64,000 bases of DNA from Pseudomonas kuykendallii (lineage in GTDB: Bacteria; Pseudomonadota; Gammaproteobacteria; Pseudomonadales; Pseudomonadaceae): contig NZ_FNNU01000001.1 of assembly GCF_900106975.1 (NCBI RefSeq), positions 742,260-806,259 on the forward strand. The letters run 5' to 3'. Made by a program: the position numbers and the translations under genes. The notes under the pieces are model-generated. The model worked only from the letters and a program-made list of their open reading frames with translations. It searched no databases and was not told where the DNA came from. Shown in pieces: positions 36,771-45,003 of this stretch; positions within the stretch are counted from its first letter, which is position 1; each line of letters opens with the position of its first letter.

Positions 36771-36803
36771 AAAACTGACCGGCTCCGTGCACCGAGCTCG
36801 GTC
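36771..36803 (-). terminator. Intrinsic-terminator-like hairpin behind the first small gene
   Basis: On the minus strand GACCG-A-GCTC pairs with GAGC-CGGTC (nine pairs, one bulged A, 8-base loop) and is followed by AGTTTT. It lies 20 bp past the stop of the first small secreted-protein gene and about 700 bp downstream of the ops element. It should reduce read-through unless the polymerase is modified. Confidence 0.6.
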
Positions 36804-36822
36804 CCCGCGCCTCGACCGACTC

Positions 36823-37257
36823 TCAGCTTGCACTTGCTGCCGGGCCGGAGCTTCCCCCGACCCTTCCGCCTCCACCCGAACCAGGCGATGGAACCGAATT
36901 CGACGTATCCCGGCCGGTTGAGTTCCCCGGCGTAAACAAATTGCCACTATCCGCCGCCGGCCCCCCAGCGGCCGTGGGCAATTGCTCGGTGACAGAGGCG
37001 ACGATCAGCTCCGCATCCTCGGGCGAAGCATCGATTGCCGCGGCGATGATCGCGTCCACGTTGGCCGGGCAGGCCTCGATCAGAGCGGCGATCGCCTGCA
37101 GCTGAACCTGGTCGTCCACGCGGGTCATCTGCCCGATCTGCTGCGCGCTGAGCGCGGTGCAATCGACATCGACCTCCGTAGCGCGCTCATCCGCGGCGAA
37201 GGCGCCCACTGCGGCAACACTCAAAGCCATAACCCATACGGTCACTGCATGGCGCAT
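36823..37257 (-). CDS. Small secreted protein of unknown function, first gene after ops
   Basis: This 144-residue protein has a signal peptide ending VGAFA before ADERATEVD. Two cysteines (about 33 and 63) flank a helical segment TALSAQQIGQMTRVDDQVQL, and a second helical stretch VDAIIAAAIDASPEDAELIV follows. The last 45 residues are low-complexity Gly/Ser/Pro and end SSGPAASAS. No family was recognised. AAGGA upstream supports the start. It is the first gene of the operon that carries the ops site, so it should be the most highly transcribed. Its tail matches the end of the next gene's product. Confidence 0.75.
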   Translation of the reverse strand: MRHAVTVWVMALSVAAVGAFAADERATEVDVDCTALSAQQIGQMTRVDDQVQLQAIAALIEACPANVDAIIAAAIDASPEDAELIVASVTEQLPTAAGGPAADSGNLFTPGNSTGRDTSNSVPSPGSGGGGRVGGSSGPAASAS

Positions 37258-37672
37258 AGAAGAACGTCCTTATCGTTGATACTGGCACTTGGCCCATCGC
37301 CAAACGACCGGGAAAGGCAGGGCCGACCAAGCGCATGGCAATAAAAAAATTTCGTTACGTGGTTTCTTGGAATTAGAGGTGACGCGAGATTGCCCTTCAC
37401 TGGAACGTCCCCTGGTGGAAACGCAGCATTACAGTGCAGGGCCGCCCTTGGGGGGCGAAGAAGACAACAGCTGGAGCCAGGTGGCCGACGGGACCGTCAG
37501 GCACGCTACCGCCCCAAGGTTCGTCGTTTCCTTGAGAACGAGGCGGCGGCTCTAGCACTTTCTGGGTGGGACAAGTCGACAGCCCTTATCCCTGATCAAT
37601 GCCTCGATACTACAGGAGATCGATGACAGTGACGTTAATCAGGCAATATGTATGCCCACAGTCAAAATATCG
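37258..37672 (-). promoter_or_regulatory. Leader region of the exopolysaccharide operon
   Basis: This 415-bp stretch holds no convincing gene. It carries the ops element at 37501-37513. About 33 bases upstream of ops on the minus strand, AAGTGCTAGAG (37560-37550) recalls the beginning of the JUMPStart sequence. An AT-rich part at 37620-37672 contains TTGACT and TGATTA 18 bp apart as a weak promoter candidate. A run of seven T lies downstream of ops (minus strand, 37343-37349) without an obvious stem before it. Confidence 0.55.
37501..37513 (-). promoter_or_regulatory. ops element (RfaH recruitment site)
   Basis: The minus strand reads GGCGGTAGCGTGC, identical to the core of the E. coli ops/JUMPStart element at which RNA polymerase pauses and RfaH loads through the non-template strand. 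It lies 160 bp past the stop of the RfaH-like gene and 244 bp before the first start codon of the exopolysaccharide operon, in the correct orientation. Confidence 0.9.
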
Positions 37673-38176
37673 TCACACCGAAAGGTGCGAAAGCTTCATT
37701 CTTACCTGCTGCTCGCGATGCAGGATATTGAGCAGAAGAACCACCCGCTCATCCCCATCCATCGCCAGGAAAATCGCGTCCATATCCGCCAGCGGACCGG
37801 TCTTGATATGAACCTTGTCCCCAGGACTGAACACCACCTGCCCCGCATCCGCCGCACAGCGTGTCCTGAGTTGCTCGACGATCGCGTCATCGACCTGGCA
37901 CGGATGCCCGCAAAACCCGATCACTCGGCTCACCCCACGCGTGGAGCGCAGCGCCGTCCAGTTGCCGTCGGCGGCGATCCGCGCGAACAGGTAACCCGGA
38001 AACAGCGGCTGCTCGGTACGGCAGAGCTTGTTCGCCTTGATGCTTTCAACCGATAGGGTGGGCCCGAAGCATTCGAAACCCTGACGACTCAGATGCTCGA
38101 GCGCCCGTCCGTCCTGCCGTGGCTTGCACTGAATCAGGTACCAGGCGATATCCGGCATCGCAACGCACTTATCCAT
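37673..38176 (-). CDS. rfaH: RfaH-like transcription antiterminator (NusG family)
   Basis: This protein has about 167 residues. The NGN domain begins AWYLIQCKPRQDGRALEHLS, with LFPGYLFARI and GVSRVIGFCG. The C-terminal KOW-like domain reads FSPGDKVHIKTGPLADMDAI, then RVVLLLNIL. RfaH binds polymerase paused at ops and suppresses pausing and Rho-dependent polarity over long operons. GGA before the ATG at 38176 supports that start; ATGs at 38185 and 38158 are alternatives. It lies immediately upstream of its likely target and points the same way. NusG paralogues such as ActX or LoaP are alternatives, but the ops match favours RfaH. Confidence 0.88.
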   Translation of the reverse strand: MDKCVAMPDIAWYLIQCKPRQDGRALEHLSRQGFECFGPTLSVESIKANKLCRTEQPLFPGYLFARIAADGNWTALRSTRGVSRVIGFCGHPCQVDDAIVEQLRTRCAADAGQVVFSPGDKVHIKTGPLADMDAIFLAMDGDERVVLLLNILHREQQVRMKLSHLSV

Positions 38177-38185
38177 AAGCTTCAT

Positions 38186-38604
38186 CCAGTAAGGTCAGCT
38201 CTCGAAGCTCTATCGGATCGCCAGGCGCTCCGCTTCCGCGCAGGAAGACAGGGGCAAAAGCAGGTTCAAGTCCTGCCACCACTTGACCCCGATTTCTTCG
38301 AGAAAGTTCGCAGTGTTCGATATATCAAACATAAAATTGATCGACGGTTGAATCCTGTCGCATTTATGCCTTCGCTTCCTCAACGTCGTTGCTCTTTTCA
38401 GCGATTGTCCCTAGCATTCGTTTGAGATTTCAAACGCACCACCTTATTTTCTGGCGCCATCGCCGAACGCTGTCTGTTCCTTGAATTCGAAAGGGAAGGA
38501 AGCTCATCGTGTTCGCGCGCCGCGCGCACGAATCGCCGCCCCCGAACGGAGCGTTACCACCCATGCCGGATCAGCGCTTCCGATCCGGCCCCCAGGAGAC
38601 CGCC
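38186..38604 (+). promoter_or_regulatory. Regulatory region between rfaH and gabD, with a palindrome
   Basis: This 419-bp stretch is gene-free and AT-rich around 38310-38460. It holds the inverted repeat GTTTGA-N4-TCAAAC at 38420-38435, a candidate operator about 170 bp before gabD, and a weaker ATCAA-N9-TTGAT around 38323-38341. It presumably carries the divergent promoters of rfaH and gabDT. No -35/-10 pair can be assigned with confidence. Confidence 0.4.
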
Positions 38605-40056
38605 ATGCAACTCAAAGACTCCACGCTGTTCCGTCAGCAAGCCTACATCGACGGAGCCTGGCTGGACGCGGACAACGGCCAGACCATCTCGGTGAACAAC
38701 CCGGCCACCAACGAAGTCATCGGCAGCGTACCCAAGATGGGCAAGGCGGAGACCCGTCGCGCCATCGAGGCCGCTGAACGAGCGCTGCCGGCCTGGCGTG
38801 CGCTGACCGCCAAGGAGCGTTCGATCAAGCTGCGCCGCTGGTTCGAGCTGATGATGGAAAATCAGGAGGACCTGGGCCGTCTGATGACGCTGGAACAGGG
38901 CAAGCCGCTGGCCGAAGCCAAGGGCGAGATCGCCTATGCCGCCTCGTTCATCGAGTGGTTCGCCGAAGAAGCCAAGCGCATCTATGGCGACACCATTCCC
39001 GGCCACCAGCCGGACAAGCGCATCATCGTCATCAAGCAGCCGATCGGCGTCACCGCGGCGATCACGCCGTGGAACTTCCCCACCGCGATGATCACCCGCA
39101 AGGCCGGCCCGGCCCTCGCCGCCGGTTGCACCATGGTGATCAAGCCCGCCTCGCAGACGCCCTACTCCGCCCTCGCGCTGATGGAGCTGGCGGAACGCGC
39201 CGGCATCCCGAAAGGCGTGCTCAGCGTGGTCACCGGCAGCGCCGGCGACATCGGCGGCGAGCTGACCAGCAACCCGGTGGTGCGCAAGCTGTCGTTCACC
39301 GGCTCCACCGAAATCGGTCGCCAGCTGATGGCGGAATGCGCCAAGGACATCAAGAAGGTCTCCCTGGAACTGGGCGGCAACGCGCCCTTCATCGTCTTCG
39401 ACGATGCGGACCTGGACGCCGCCGTCGAGGGCGCGCTGATTTCCAAGTACCGCAATAACGGACAGACCTGCGTCTGCGCCAACCGCCTGTACATCCAGGA
39501 CGGCGTCTACGATGCCTTCGTCGAGAAACTGAAAGTCGCGGTGGCCAAGCTCAAGGTCGGCAACGGCATGGACGACGGCGTGACCACCGGCCCGCTGATC
39601 GACGACAAGGCCGTGGCCAAGGTCAAGGAACACATCGAGGACGCGCTAAGCAAGGGTGCCCAGGTGGTCAGCGGCGGCAAGGCGCACAGCCTCGGCGGCA
39701 GCTTCTTCGAGCCGACCATCCTGGTCAACGTGCCGAAGGATGCCAAGGTGTCCAAGGAAGAGACCTTCGGCCCGCTGGCGCCGCTGTTCCGCTTCAAGGA
39801 CGAAGCCGAAGTGATCGCCATGGCCAACGACACCGAGTTCGGCCTGGCGTCCTACTTCTACGCCCGCGACCTGTCCCGCGTGTTCCGCGTGGCCGAGGCG
39901 CTGGAGTACGGCATGGTCGGCATCAACACCGGGCTGATCTCCACCGAAGTCGCGCCGTTCGGCGGCGTGAAAGCTTCCGGCCTGGGCCGCGAAGGCTCCA
40001 AGTACGGCATCGAAGACTACCTGGAACTGAAATACCTCTGCCTCGGCGGCGTATAA
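38605..40056 (+). CDS. gabD: Succinate / glutarate semialdehyde dehydrogenase
   Basis: This 483-residue NADP-dependent aldehyde dehydrogenase is nearly collinear with P. aeruginosa GabD: MQLKDSTLFRQQAYIDGAW, ITPWNFPTAMITRKAGPALA, the catalytic Glu in SLELGGNAPF and Cys in NNGQTCVCANR. AGGAG at 38594-38598 fixes the start; an open frame back to 38509 is not used. It oxidises succinate semialdehyde from GABA, and glutarate semialdehyde from lysine via 5-aminovalerate. gabT follows 159 bp later. Confidence 0.95.
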   Translation: MQLKDSTLFRQQAYIDGAWLDADNGQTISVNNPATNEVIGSVPKMGKAETRRAIEAAERALPAWRALTAKERSIKLRRWFELMMENQEDLGRLMTLEQGKPLAEAKGEIAYAASFIEWFAEEAKRIYGDTIPGHQPDKRIIVIKQPIGVTAAITPWNFPTAMITRKAGPALAAGCTMVIKPASQTPYSALALMELAERAGIPKGVLSVVTGSAGDIGGELTSNPVVRKLSFTGSTEIGRQLMAECAKDIKKVSLELGGNAPFIVFDDADLDAAVEGALISKYRNNGQTCVCANRLYIQDGVYDAFVEKLKVAVAKLKVGNGMDDGVTTGPLIDDKAVAKVKEHIEDALSKGAQVVSGGKAHSLGGSFFEPTILVNVPKDAKVSKEETFGPLAPLFRFKDEAEVIAMANDTEFGLASYFYARDLSRVFRVAEALEYGMVGINTGLISTEVAPFGGVKASGLGREGSKYGIEDYLELKYLCLGGV

Positions 40057-40215
40057 GCCGCGAGGTGGCGCGCCCGGCGGGTGTCGGGTGCGCCGCGAAT
40101 ACCCCCAAGGCGCCCGGAAGCGCTGTGGCAGTCGATCATCGTATGCTGCCGCCAGCGACTCCGGGCGCGTTTCATCCTTGACCCGGTCCGCACGATGAGC
40201 GGCCAAGAGGAGATC

Positions 40216-41496
40216 ATGAGCAAGACCAACGAATCACTGATGCAGCGCCGCCAGTCCGCCGTTCCCCGCGGTGTCGGCCAGATCCACCCGATCTTCGCCG
40301 AGAAGGCCGAGAACGCCACGGTCACCGACGTCGAAGGCCGCGAGTTCATCGACTTCGCCGGCGGCATCGCCGTGCTCAACACCGGCCACCTGCATCCCAA
40401 GGTCGTCGCCGCGGTGCAGGAGCAGCTCACCAAGCTGTCCCACACTTGCTTCCAGGTACTGGCCTACGAGCCCTACGTCGAGCTCTGCGAAGAGATCAAC
40501 AAGCGCGTGCCGGGCGACTTCGCGAAGAAGACCCTGCTGGTCACCAGCGGCTCGGAAGCGGTGGAAAACGCCGTCAAGATCGCCCGCGCCGCCACCGGCC
40601 GCGCCGGCGTGATCGCCTTCACCGGCGCCTACCACGGCCGCACCATGATGACCCTCGGCCTGACCGGCAAAGTGGTGCCCTACTCGGCCGGCATGGGCCT
40701 GATGCCCGGCGGCATCTTCCGCGCCCTGGCGCCCTGCCCGCTGCACGGCGTGAGCGAGGACGACTCGATCGCCAGCATCGAGCGCATCTTCAAGAACGAT
40801 GCCCAGCCGCAGGACATCGCCGCGATCATCATCGAGCCGGTGCAGGGCGAGGGTGGCTTCTACGTCAACTCGCCGGCGTTCATGAAGCGCCTGCGCGCGC
40901 TCTGCGACCAACACGGCATCCTGCTGATCGCCGACGAAGTGCAGACCGGCGCCGGGCGTACCGGCACCTTCTTCGCCACCGAGCAACTGGGCGTGGTGCC
41001 GGACCTGACCACCTTCGCCAAATCGGTCGGCGGCGGCTTCCCGATCTCCGGCGTCTGCGGCAAGGCCGAGATCATGGACGTGATCGCCCCCGGCGGCCTC
41101 GGCGGTACCTATGCCGGCAGCCCGATCGCCTGCGCCGCGGCGCTCGCCGTGCTCAAGGTGTTCGACGAAGAGAAACTGCTGGATCGCTCCAACGCCGTCG
41201 GCGAACGCGTCAAGGCCGCGCTGCGCGAGGTCCAGGCCAAGCACAAGGTGATCGGCGACGTTCGCGGTCTCGGTTCGATGGTCGCCATCGAGCTGTTCGA
41301 GGGTGGCGACGTGCACAAGCCGGCCGCCGAACTGGTCGGCAAGATCGTCGCCCGCGCCCGCGATAAAGGCCTGATCCTGCTGTCCTGCGGCACCTACTAC
41401 AACGTCATCCGCTTCCTCATGCCGGTCACCATTCCCGATGCCCAGCTGGACCGCGGCCTGGCGATCGTCGCCGAGTGCTTCGACGAACTCGCCTGA
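40216..41496 (+). CDS. gabT: 4-aminobutyrate / 5-aminovalerate aminotransferase
   Basis: This 426-residue class III PLP aminotransferase moves the amino group of GABA or 5-aminovalerate to 2-oxoglutarate. Landmarks are LLVTSGSEAVENAVKIARAA, ILLIADEVQTGAGRTG and the PLP-binding Lys in TTFAKSVGGGFP. The AGAGGAG site before 40216 supports the start. It forms an operon-like pair with gabD and ends at a strong terminator. Confidence 0.95.
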   Translation: MSKTNESLMQRRQSAVPRGVGQIHPIFAEKAENATVTDVEGREFIDFAGGIAVLNTGHLHPKVVAAVQEQLTKLSHTCFQVLAYEPYVELCEEINKRVPGDFAKKTLLVTSGSEAVENAVKIARAATGRAGVIAFTGAYHGRTMMTLGLTGKVVPYSAGMGLMPGGIFRALAPCPLHGVSEDDSIASIERIFKNDAQPQDIAAIIIEPVQGEGGFYVNSPAFMKRLRALCDQHGILLIADEVQTGAGRTGTFFATEQLGVVPDLTTFAKSVGGGFPISGVCGKAEIMDVIAPGGLGGTYAGSPIACAAALAVLKVFDEEKLLDRSNAVGERVKAALREVQAKHKVIGDVRGLGSMVAIELFEGGDVHKPAAELVGKIVARARDKGLILLSCGTYYNVIRFLMPVTIPDAQLDRGLAIVAECFDELA

Positions 41497-41508
41497 GTTG
41501 CGCTGTAG

Positions 41509-41537
41509 AAAAGACCCGCTTCGGCGGGTCTTTTTTT
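41509..41537 (+). terminator. Terminator of gabDT
   Basis: AGACCCGC / GCGGGTCT with a TTCG loop is followed by seven T. It lies 13 bp after the gabT stop. Confidence 0.95.
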
Positions 41538-41681
41538 GCCGTAAAATCCCCGCGCTCGGTGCCGCGATACGTACCTCTCGCCACCAGCACACGTCCGCAA
41601 GGAAGCCTCCGGTAGCGGCAGACGCCGCCAGATCGACCGATCGCGTCGGCGCACCGGAACCGTTCGACCACAGGAGTACCG

Positions 41682-42893
41682 ATGTCCGACAAGCGCCCAC
41701 CGCCGACCGTCCTGATCGCCGAAGACGATCGCTGGACCGCCGATCTGCTCGTGCAACTGGTCCGCAGCGCGCGCTGCGACGCGAATATCCAGCGCTTCGA
41801 GGACGGCCAGCAGGTGCTCGAGCTGTGCCAGCGCCGGCCGCCGAGCCTGGTGATCGCCAGTTCGCAATTGCGCGGGCTGGATGGCCTGGAACTGCTGCGT
41901 CAGCTGCGCCGCGACCGATCCAGGCCGCTGCTGCCGTTCTTCCTCATCGGCGCGAACGCCGACACCGCCAGCGTGCGCGCGGCGCTGCCGCTGCACCCCA
42001 CGGCCTACCTGACCAAGCCCTTCGAGGCCGAGAAGCTGCTGCGACGGCTGCAGCAGGTGCTGATCGCGCCGGGCGAAGAGGTCGTCTACACGCCTCCCGC
42101 CGCGCCCCCGGGCATGACCCTGGACGCCTTTCTCGCCGACCAGCGCGAAAACGCCGAGGGCGCGCCACTGCTCGACGGCGTGCGTGAGGCGCTGCAGCGC
42201 CTGAACAGTCGCGACTGCGCCCTGGGCGAACTGGAAGCGCTGTTCGGCAAGGACCCGCACCTCACCGCCCAGCTCATCGCCGTCGCCAATTCGGCCCAGC
42301 GTGCCCGGGGCGGCAACTGCCAGACCCTCGGCCAGGCGCTGCCCAGGGTCGGTGTGGTGCATGCGCTGAACCTCGCCCTAGGCGTCGCCTTGCAACGCAG
42401 CGCCAACCTGGCGGACGAGACGCTCGCCGGGCTGGCCCGGCATTTCTGGGAGTATTCGCAGCGCACGGCCGACTACGCGCACTGGCTGGCCGAGCGACTC
42501 AAGGTCGACGCCGAGCTGTGCTACACCGCCGGTCTGCTGCATCGCCTGGGCGACCTCGCCGTGCTGCGCTCGCTGCAGGACTGGCGCAACGCCGCCGGCG
42601 CCCTGGACGAATTGAGCATCGACAGCAGCCTGCAGCGCCACAGTGCCGGCTTCGGGGGCGCCATGCGCACCCGCTGGCGCCTGCCGCTGGACCTGCGCCA
42701 GCTGATCGGCGCCACCTACCAACTCGGCAGCGGGGTCTACTCGCGCGAGGCGCTGATCATGAACCTGGCCGCGCAGCTCGCCGCGCAGACGCCGGGAGAC
42801 CCGCCGCAGGCGCTGGCGGAAACCAAGGCCGCGCGCATGCTCGGTCTGGACAAGGGCACCCTCGCCCGCCTGCCGGTGGCGCAGGCGTCCTGA
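41682..42893 (+). CDS. HDOD-domain protein with a degenerate response-regulator receiver
   Basis: This 403-residue protein has an N-terminal receiver-like domain (1-125) and a C-terminal HDOD domain (about 150-345; ALFGKDPHLTAQLIAVANSA, ELCYTAGLLHRLGDLAVL). In the receiver the acidic pocket (AEDD, 13-16) and Lys of LTKPF (112) are kept. The phospho-accepting Asp, expected at position 60, is Ser (SLVIASSQLRGLDGLEL). It is therefore probably not switched by ordinary phosphotransfer. AGGAG upstream supports the start. HDOD proteins act in signalling and stress regulation; the partner is unknown. Confidence 0.88.
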   Translation: MSDKRPPPTVLIAEDDRWTADLLVQLVRSARCDANIQRFEDGQQVLELCQRRPPSLVIASSQLRGLDGLELLRQLRRDRSRPLLPFFLIGANADTASVRAALPLHPTAYLTKPFEAEKLLRRLQQVLIAPGEEVVYTPPAAPPGMTLDAFLADQRENAEGAPLLDGVREALQRLNSRDCALGELEALFGKDPHLTAQLIAVANSAQRARGGNCQTLGQALPRVGVVHALNLALGVALQRSANLADETLAGLARHFWEYSQRTADYAHWLAERLKVDAELCYTAGLLHRLGDLAVLRSLQDWRNAAGALDELSIDSSLQRHSAGFGGAMRTRWRLPLDLRQLIGATYQLGSGVYSREALIMNLAAQLAAQTPGDPPQALAETKAARMLGLDKGTLARLPVAQAS

Positions 42894-42906
42894 GCCGGCT
42901 TCCGGC

Positions 42907-43497
42907 TCAGGCCAGCGCCTCGCGAACGAAGTCGAGGCGATCCTGGCCGAAGAACATCGCGTCGCCGACGAACATCGTCGGTGCGCCGTACACCCCACGC
43001 CGGACCGCGGCCTCGGTGTTCGCCTTCAGCGCATCCTTCACCTCCTGATCGCCGACCAGCGCCAGCATCGCCTGCGGATTGAAGCCGGCCTCCACCAGGG
43101 TCTTGCCCAGCACCACCGGATCGCCGAGCTCGCGCGCGTCCACCCACAGCGCGCGGAAGATCGCCTGCAGATAGGCCTCGAAACGCTCCGGCTCGCGGAG
43201 CTGCATGCCGACGGCACCGCGCATCAGGGTCAGCGTGTTGATCGGGAAGCCGGCGGGAAAGGCCAGCGGCACGCCGTAACGGTCGGCGAACCGCTGCAGG
43301 TCGATATGGGAATGCCGGGCCTTGGCCGGCACCGCGGCCGGCGAGGCGTTGCCGGTGGCCTGGAACACGCCGCCCAGCAGCATCGGCACATAGATCAGCT
43401 CGGCGCCGGCCTCCGCGCACAGCTTCGGCAGCTGGGTGTACGCCAGGTAGCTGGCGGGGCTGCCGACGTCGAACAGGAATTCCACGGTTTTACTCAT
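42907..43497 (-). CDS. 2-hydroxychromene-2-carboxylate isomerase / DsbA-family protein
   Basis: This 196-residue thioredoxin-fold protein is of the GST-kappa/HCCA-isomerase group: VEFLFDVGSPASYLAYTQLP with the active-site Ser in place of the DsbA Cys pair, FPINTLTLMRGAVGM and YGAPTMFVGDAMFFGQDRLDF. It is a glutathione-dependent isomerase in aromatic degradation in known cases; the substrate here is unknown. It is probably co-transcribed with the SDR gene upstream (39 bp gap). Confidence 0.88.
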   Translation of the reverse strand: MSKTVEFLFDVGSPASYLAYTQLPKLCAEAGAELIYVPMLLGGVFQATGNASPAAVPAKARHSHIDLQRFADRYGVPLAFPAGFPINTLTLMRGAVGMQLREPERFEAYLQAIFRALWVDARELGDPVVLGKTLVEAGFNPQAMLALVGDQEVKDALKANTEAAVRRGVYGAPTMFVGDAMFFGQDRLDFVREALA

Positions 43498-43536
43498 CGA
43501 TTCGTTCTCTTGTTGTGGGTTGTTCCGCGGCCTCGC

Positions 43537-44268
43537 TCACCAGCGCTCGCTCCAGGGGCGCAGGTCGAGCTCGAAGGTCCAGGCATCGCGCGGCTGGCTG
43601 TGCAGGAACCAGTAGTTATCGGCGATGTGCTCGGGGTCGAGGATGCCATCCTGGTCTTTCGTCGCGTACTTCTCCGGGAAGTTCTCGCGGATGAAATCCG
43701 TATCGATGGCGCCGTCCACCACCACGTGGGCGACATGCAGGTTCCGTGGCCCCAGTTCGCGCGCCATGCTCTGCGCCAACGCGCGGATGCCGTGCTTGGC
43801 CCCGGCGAAGGCGGCGAACCCGGCGGCCCCGCGCAGCCCGGCGGTGGCACCAGTGAAGAGGATGGTCCCGCGCTCGCGGCCGACCATCCGCAGCGCCGCT
43901 TCGCGGGCGCAGAGGAATCCGGAGAAGCAGGCCATTTCCCAGATCTTGAAGTACTTGCGCGCGGTTTCCTCGAGGATGCTGCACGGCACGTTGGCGCCGA
44001 TGTTGAACACCAGCACCTCGACCGGGCCGATGTCCCGCTCGATCTCCTCGAACAGCGCCTGTACCGCCTCCTCGCGTCGGGCGTCCGAGGCGAAACCGTG
44101 CGCCTCGCCGCCCTCGGCGCGGATCGAATCCACCAGCGGCTGCAGCTTGTCCGCACTGCGCCGGGTGACGCAGGCGACGTATCCCTCCCGGGCGAAGCGC
44201 CGGGCGATGGCGCCGCCGGTGGCATCGCCGGCACCGATGATCAGGGCAACCTTCTTGTTGTTATGCAT
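43537..44268 (-). CDS. SDR-family protein lacking the catalytic Tyr
   Basis: This 243-residue short-chain dehydrogenase/reductase homologue has a nucleotide motif VALIIGAGDATGGAIARRF. The usual Ser/YxxxK site reads LFTGATAGLRG..FAAFAGAKHG, so the Tyr before the conserved Lys158 is Phe154. The AAGAGG site supports the start. A palindrome in the gap to the TetR gene suggests control by that regulator. It may be a non-classical reductase or a binding protein. Confidence 0.88.
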   Translation of the reverse strand: MHNNKKVALIIGAGDATGGAIARRFAREGYVACVTRRSADKLQPLVDSIRAEGGEAHGFASDARREEAVQALFEEIERDIGPVEVLVFNIGANVPCSILEETARKYFKIWEMACFSGFLCAREAALRMVGRERGTILFTGATAGLRGAAGFAAFAGAKHGIRALAQSMARELGPRNLHVAHVVVDGAIDTDFIRENFPEKYATKDQDGILDPEHIADNYWFLHSQPRDAWTFELDLRPWSERW

Positions 44269-44291
44269 GGATGGCCTCTTTACTGAATGAT

Positions 44292-44304
44292 CGTTTACTA
44301 AACG
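44292..44304. promoter_or_regulatory. Candidate TetR operator
   Basis: CGTTTA-C-TAAACG is a perfect 13-bp palindrome in the 91-bp gap between the SDR gene and the divergent TetR gene, where an autoregulated repressor would bind. Confidence 0.65.
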
Positions 44305-44359
44305 GACGTTATGCTACGATCCGCCGCATCGTCAAGTTGCCTGCGACACAGGAGGCCCC

Positions 44360-44926
44360 GTGCGCTACGCCGCCGATCACAAGGATCAGACCCGCGAGAA
44401 ACTGCTCGAAAGCAGCGGCGCCATCGCCAAGCATGGCGGCTTCTCGGCCTCCGGCGTGGCTGGGCTGATGAAGGCCATCGGCCTCACCGGCGGCGCCTTC
44501 TACAGCCACTTTTCCTCCAAGGACGAGCTGTTCGCCGCCATCGTCCGCCGCGAACTGAGCCATAGCCTCAAACTGCTTGGCGGCGGCGAAGCCGGGGGCA
44601 CCGACGCCAACCGCGCCAAGTTGCGGCGCTGCCTGGCGCGCTACCTGAGCATGGCCCATGTCCGGCGACCCGACAGTGGCTGCGCGATCCCCAGCCTGGG
44701 CGCGGAAATCGCCCGCGCCGAACCCGCCGTACGCGAAGAAGCCGAGCGCTGGCTGCTCCAGCTGCAAGAGGCTTGGAGCGAGGTGCTCGGCGACCCACAA
44801 CTGGCCTGGGCACTGATCGCCCAGTGCGTCGGCGCCCTGGTGCTGGCGCGCATGATGGCGAGCGCGCAGTGCCAGGAAGACGTGCTGGCCGCGAGCCGCG
44901 GGCTCGTGGAGAAGACGCTGGGCTGA
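44360..44926 (+). CDS. TetR-family transcriptional regulator
   Basis: This 188-residue repressor starts at a GTG after GGAGG. The helix-turn-helix region is KLLESSGAIAKHGGFSASGV with GAFYSHFSSKDELF, typical of TetR proteins. The C-terminal ligand domain has RPDSGCAIPSLGAEIARAEP, a stretch seen in NemR-like members. It probably controls the SDR-isomerase pair and itself through the palindrome at 44292. Confidence 0.9.
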   Translation: MRYAADHKDQTREKLLESSGAIAKHGGFSASGVAGLMKAIGLTGGAFYSHFSSKDELFAAIVRRELSHSLKLLGGGEAGGTDANRAKLRRCLARYLSMAHVRRPDSGCAIPSLGAEIARAEPAVREEAERWLLQLQEAWSEVLGDPQLAWALIAQCVGALVLARMMASAQCQEDVLAASRGLVEKTLG

Positions 44927-45003
44927 GGCGGACACCTGTACCTTTCATGTCCACCCGCGGCCAGTGTTGGATTCGCGGGTGGATGTGGAAGGCGACATCC
45001 ACC

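Noticed and set aside
37289-37626. Small plus-strand frames over the operon leader
   Set aside because: They overlap the ops element, have no ribosome-binding site and no recognisable sequence.
38481-38604. An N-terminal extension of GabD
   Set aside because: The ribosome-binding site and match to GabD both place the start at 38605.
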